Origin: JANJTY01 sp038257155
Lineage (GTDB): Bacteria; Pseudomonadota; Gammaproteobacteria; Xanthomonadales; Xanthomonadaceae
Length of the DNA: 64,000 bases
Assembly (NCBI GenBank): GCA_038257155.1
Contig: JBBSJP010000010.1
Coordinates: 57,171-121,170, forward strand
Direction: 5' to 3'
Positions 63,849 to 64,000 of the stretch are shown here, in pieces. Position numbers and translations under genes: made by a program. The stretch's first letter is position 1. Each line of letters begins with the position of its first letter. The notes under the pieces are model-generated. The model was not told the origin of the DNA and searched no databases. It saw nothing but the letters and a program-made list of their open reading frames with translations.

Positions 63849-64000
63849 AGGGAACCTCTGATTATTGACATGGTACACTGAAGATTGAACTTCCGTGGCC
63901 CGGCTGGTGTCCAACCTTCATGGACAAAGAAGACGCAAGATACCAATCGTTGGAGCAGCTGCATGAGCGCCGAAAGCAGGTCGTTCGGCTGCATCGAAAG
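63849..64000 (+). mobile_element. Left end of an IS630-family insertion sequence (cut by window)
   Basis: The element appears to begin at AGGGAACCTCTGATTA (63849-63864), about 70 bp before the transposase start. The same 16 bases start the hairpin string at 9328. The right end is outside the window, so the terminal inverted repeat and TA duplication cannot be checked. Confidence 0.6.
63920..64000 (+). CDS. IS630-family transposase, N-terminal 27 residues
   Basis: ATG 63920 opens MDKEDARYQSLEQLHERRKQ then VVRLHRK up to the window end. This matches the start of IS630-type transposases, which continue into a winged helix-turn-helix (Q-x-x-x-x-R-K-Q-V). The DDE domain lies beyond the window. Too short to judge integrity. 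Confidence 0.7.
   Translation, partial: MDKEDARYQSLEQLHERRKQVVRLHRK

Overview
The window is GC-rich chromosomal DNA that looks like a gammaproteobacterium of the Lysobacterales (Xanthomonadales), possibly near Rhodanobacteraceae. The gene families, the many GTAG-type palindromic repeats and the secreted proteins ending in an 'IF..GFEP' motif point there. This placement is inferred from gene content only. Both ends cut through genes: an M14-type peptidase on the left and an IS630-like transposase on the right. No tRNA, rRNA or CRISPR array was found.

Layout. 1-8.2 kb: M14 peptidase (partial), DsbA, small secreted proteins, and a translationally coupled three-gene operon (pentaheme cytochrome c, lipoprotein, degenerate copper-amine-oxidase-like protein). 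8.7-16 kb: a frameshifted methyltransferase, a string of perfect hairpins, a serpin, a small SFPD-repeat protein, a periplasmic-propeller GGDEF enzyme and a beta-lactamase-fold hydrolase. 16.1-16.9 kb: an ORF-deleted group II intron inside a REP pair. 17-24 kb: housekeeping genes (two pseudouridine synthases, ABC exporter, HPF-like protein, RIO kinase). 24-27 kb: a TetR regulator divergent from a ferredoxin reductase/fatty acid desaturase pair, with a perfect palindromic operator. 27.6-29.2 kb: an adenosine-deaminase-like lipoprotein. 29.7-41.6 kb: a pyrimidine catabolism cluster.

The pyrimidine cluster holds a nitrilase-type beta-ureidopropionase, a yeast-type cytosine deaminase, PreT, PreA, an NCS1 permease and dihydropyrimidinase. 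Together they would import cytosine or uracil, deaminate, reduce and open the ring. Three things interrupt it: a GxxExxY nuclease-like gene flanked by inverted CGCAGAG-rich repeats, a gene-less pair of the same repeats, and a Ser/Thr kinase next to a decayed duplicate of the permease 3' end.

41.8-52 kb: rhomboid protease, methyltransferase, DUF3025 protein, a large secreted beta-helix/CHRD protein, a DUF885 hydrolase, and an EAL phosphodiesterase coupled to an OmpA-like lipoprotein. 52-57.8 kb: two molybdopterin oxidoreductases, a small winged-helix protein and FdhD. 58.2-63.1 kb: a 1645-residue secreted protein with five ~321-bp repeats. The right end carries YajQ and the start of an IS630-family element. 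Cyclic di-GMP signalling recurs (GGDEF, EAL and YajQ).
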